This document shows positions 61,461-64,000 of a stretch of 64,000 nt of DNA, in pieces (positions within the stretch are counted from its first letter, which is position 1; each line of letters opens with the position of its first letter). Origin of the DNA: Lampris incognitus (lineage: Eukaryota; Chordata; Actinopteri; Lampriformes; Lampridae); the NCBI RefSeq assembly GCF_029633865.1, contig NC_079222.1, positions 30,810,936-30,874,935 on the forward strand. The letters run 5' to 3'. A model generated the notes under the pieces. It ran no database searches, was not told the DNA's origin, and saw only the letters and a program-made list of their open reading frames with translations. The position numbers and the translations under genes were made by a program.

Positions 61461-62519
61461 TGACAAAGAAATGATACATAAATCTCCATTTCAAGTCTTA
61501 AATTTGTTGGAGCTAGTCTGCTGTTTCTGCGTTTCTGTTTCACAGCACTTTGTTGGGCAGCACTTTGTTGGGATTTTATGGATGACAATACAGAAGGTAG
61601 CGTTCAACAATGCATTCTGGTACATGTAGGCTCTGTGGGAAAGACTCTGTGAGCAGGATAATACGGATTTCTATGTCAATATAGTACACAGTGAGGACTT
61701 TATTGCTTCAATTGACTACATTACTCATCAGTACTGATTGCCCATATATAAACCATTGCTGAAATTTCCCTATAAAGCTGATCACCATCAGTACTTACGC
61801 ATTAAAATTCAGTTTTTGTTGGCAAAGCATGTTTAATATTCACTGTTTTGACATCTCAGACACGCACCCCACTCAATTTGCAATCAAAAAACTTCTCTGG
61901 GTTTTTTTTTTTTTTGCAGGTTCAAGTTTCTAGAATACAAAAGGAAAAGCTGATGATGTTATATTTTGTAACAAAAGACTGTACCAAAGCAAAATATGTC
62001 CAGTGGAATGCATTACTTAGTCCAACTCAAACATAGTCCTGGATGACCATGCTTTCTCCTTACTACAATGTTGTTTCAGATGTTGTTAATATTGGTCAGA
62101 CTTGTGTTGTTAATATTGATCCGACTTGTTTATCTTGTGTAGCCAGAGCATTCCCCACATTTTCCAAGACAGAACCTACCGACCACTGGACTATGACCAT
62201 TGTACTTTACTTGGCTACCAGATACATCAAAGTCAACCAACCCGATCTATCAACACAGTCTAGCTCCCTCCATCACAACATCATTCCCATATGGCCACTT
62301 TTGCTATTACTTCCCATGCTAAAGCTGCAACTGGAGGCCCTTGCGGTTTGTTTGACCCCAGTATGTCTCCCAAGAACCGTTTATTCTATGATAGTGCACC
62401 CCCTTATCAGTTCAGGGCCCATAGTTATCAAGGATCTGAGAGTAGGAAATTGGTCCTAACTGCCTGAAAATTCTCACAGTGAAGCAGTTTTGGTCCTACT
62501 TTTAAGTTCTTTGATACAC
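61461..62519. other. no recognisable gene
   Basis: TTTTTTTTTGCAG at 61903-61919 is acceptor-like but the frame after it has no family resemblance. Confidence 0.4.
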
Positions 62520-62559
62520 CATGTGGTGCAACCTGGACACATGGTCAGTAATTAACCCT

Positions 62560-64000
62560 GGGTCATCAGGTGTTTCGGGTCTTAACATCAGATGCCCTTG
62601 CCTGAGCGACCCAGCCGGGGGTGATAAAGCCCCAACTTATGTACAGGTAGCACATCATGCCATGCGTCACCCATCTTCACCCAGAGCCAACGGGAAGCCT
62701 TTTCCATAGGTTCCAATATGTTCCTAATGGCTCTACTTCTTTTCAGCCCACAGTTCCCCAAGAGTCCCAGGACCCAGTGTAAAGACAGGCCTGTAAAGCC
62801 CCTGCAGCCCACTTCAATCAGCTCCCAGTGGGCCTTCCACCCATTCCACCGACACTCAGCTACCAGATCTGCATACTTGGCTCTCTTCCTTTCTTGTGCT
62901 TCCTCCATCTCATCTTCCCAGGGGACAGTTAGCTCTAGCAAAACCACTTGCTTGGTTGCCATGGACATCAGGACCATGTCTGGCCCGAGTGTGGTAGCTG
63001 CTATGGTGTCTGGGAATCTCAGTTGTGTCCCTAGGTCAACCAGGAACTGCCAGTCCCTTGCTGTTGCGAGCAGCCCACCCTGGGCCTTTGGCTGGGGCTG
63101 GGGCTGCTCCCCTGGTTGAACAAAGGTGATGGTGCATTTTGTTGGGTGTTGCTGCTTGCTGTAGCAGATCCCAGTGCAGATGATGCCTGCAGAACTTGGT
63201 CATGGTGCCAGTGATACCACCCCTCTCCCAACGTCTTTGGACAGCAGCTTAGGATGTGCGCCAAGGATTCCCTATTTTGGCAGAGTTGGCAACTAGGTGA
63301 GTCCGCCAGGCCCCAACTGAACAGGTTGGAAGGGCTCGGGAGCACATCATACACTGCCTCGACCAAAAATTTGAATCAGTGTGATTCTGCCTTCTAGATT
63401 TCTGCCCAGGGGATCTCTCGGCCAGTTGTATGCTCCCACTTGGTCCAGGCCCCGTGCTTGCACATACTCACTATTCTGCTGCAACGAGCTTTTCCACCTC
63501 TCTGTGTGCCTCCTCTTGTATCAGCTTTCGCCTCTCCTTTCCTCTGGATTTACCATAGCAAGGTCTTGAGTTGCTTCCGAGCCCGGCCAATTGCCATAGT
63601 GCCCATCAGGATGCTGCGCCACAACCTTGCCTCAGCCCGCTGAACTGCTCCCTGTGCATGCCACTTCCTTCCTATTCTGCACTCAATACTTGCAGAGGAG
63701 ACCTTGGTGTCAGCGGAATCTCGGTAGAGCAGGACTTCTCTTCTCTGGCATAACACCAAGCTGTAGCTTGGCGTTATGCCCATAAAGGGTGATGCTGCTT
63801 AGGGTCCGCGGCAGGCCCAGCTTGCCAAGGAACTGGCTGATCTTCCTTTTGAAGCCCTCCATGATGGTGATTGGGACTTCGTAGATTAGCAGTGACCAGA
63901 GGAGTCAAGGCAGGATTCCATATTGATATATCCAGGCCTTGAATTTTCCAGAAAGCCCTGACTTGTCCACTAAAGAGATGCAAGTGTTGAGGTCCTCACT
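62560..64000 (-). pseudogene. R2-like (restriction-like endonuclease) LINE, 3' coding part, continues past window
   Basis: On the minus strand, a decayed frame enters from the right edge. A block VYDVLPSPSNLFSWGLADSP is followed by a C-C-H-C finger (CQLCQNRESLAHILSCC, about 63240-63290). The endonuclease-like part comes next: GPDMVLMSMATKQVVLLELT (PD...E motif) with VPWEDEMEEAQERKRAKYAD, then CRGFTGLSLHWVLGLLG and EKASRWLWVK. Frames change several times. The family is common in fish; assignment to RLE-type LINEs rests on the finger plus PD-E arrangement. Confidence 0.65.

Noticed and set aside
62043-62459. 138-codon plus-strand ORF
   Set aside because: No domain, no splice context and no similarity I can defend; left as unassigned sequence.

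Overview
The window reads as vertebrate, almost certainly teleost, genomic DNA. It has large introns with GT-AG splice sites, no bacterial-style gene density, many CA/GT and ATCC microsatellites, and the usual ray-finned-fish mix of dispersed repeats: several tRNA-derived SINE families, a 5S-rRNA-derived SINE, RTE-, L2-, L1/Tx1- and R2-like LINE pieces, Tc1/mariner and hAT remnants, and degenerate LTR elements. I did not try to name the species.

The one gene I can reconstruct with confidence is cdc37l1, the Hsp90 co-chaperone Cdc37-like 1, on the minus strand. Seven coding exons lie between 34116 (ATG) and 16351 (TAG). Exons 2-7 start after AG and exons 1-6 end before GT. All phases are compatible, and the spliced frame is 336 codons, about the length of the vertebrate protein. 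Its introns are packed with SINE, LINE, MITE and LTR insertions. A bidirectional or separate promoter-like segment may lie near 51.2-51.4 kb, and one candidate terminal exon of an unrecognised plus-strand gene lies at 42309-42452.

Layout. 1-7.2 kb: a SINE fragment, a tiny RTE tail insertion, and a decayed minus-strand endogenous-retrovirus-like element with an LTR at 5203-5657. 7.27-11.83 kb: a decayed plus-strand LTR element with two recognisable terminal copies. 11.95-12.75 kb: a miniature LTR element whose roughly 150-bp LTR carries tRNA-like Pol III boxes. 13.3-15.6 kb: the longest RTE-type LINE. 16.3-34.1 kb: cdc37l1. 34.2-42.3 kb: SINEs, RTE copies with clear insertion hallmarks, gypsy and L1/Tx1 fragments, a solo miniature LTR and a 5S-derived SINE. 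42.3-51 kb: a candidate exon, more SINEs, a dead Tc1/mariner element and another solo miniature LTR. 51-62 kb: a CpG-rich promoter-like stretch followed by mostly unrecognised, intron-like DNA with a hAT MITE nested in a SINE. 62.5-64 kb: the 3' end of an R2-like (restriction-like-endonuclease) LINE that runs off the window.

The most unusual material is mobile-element biology. The first item is a small LTR family (copies at 11951-12752, 40384-40543 and 50305-50442) with TG..CA ends, a tRNA-Leu primer-binding site, internal A/B-box-like motifs and flanks ending in TAC. The second is a 559-bp insertion at 20680-21238 consisting of one LTR followed by 31 nt identical to the complement of a tRNA-Leu 3' end, sitting in a split SINE with a 4-bp target duplication.
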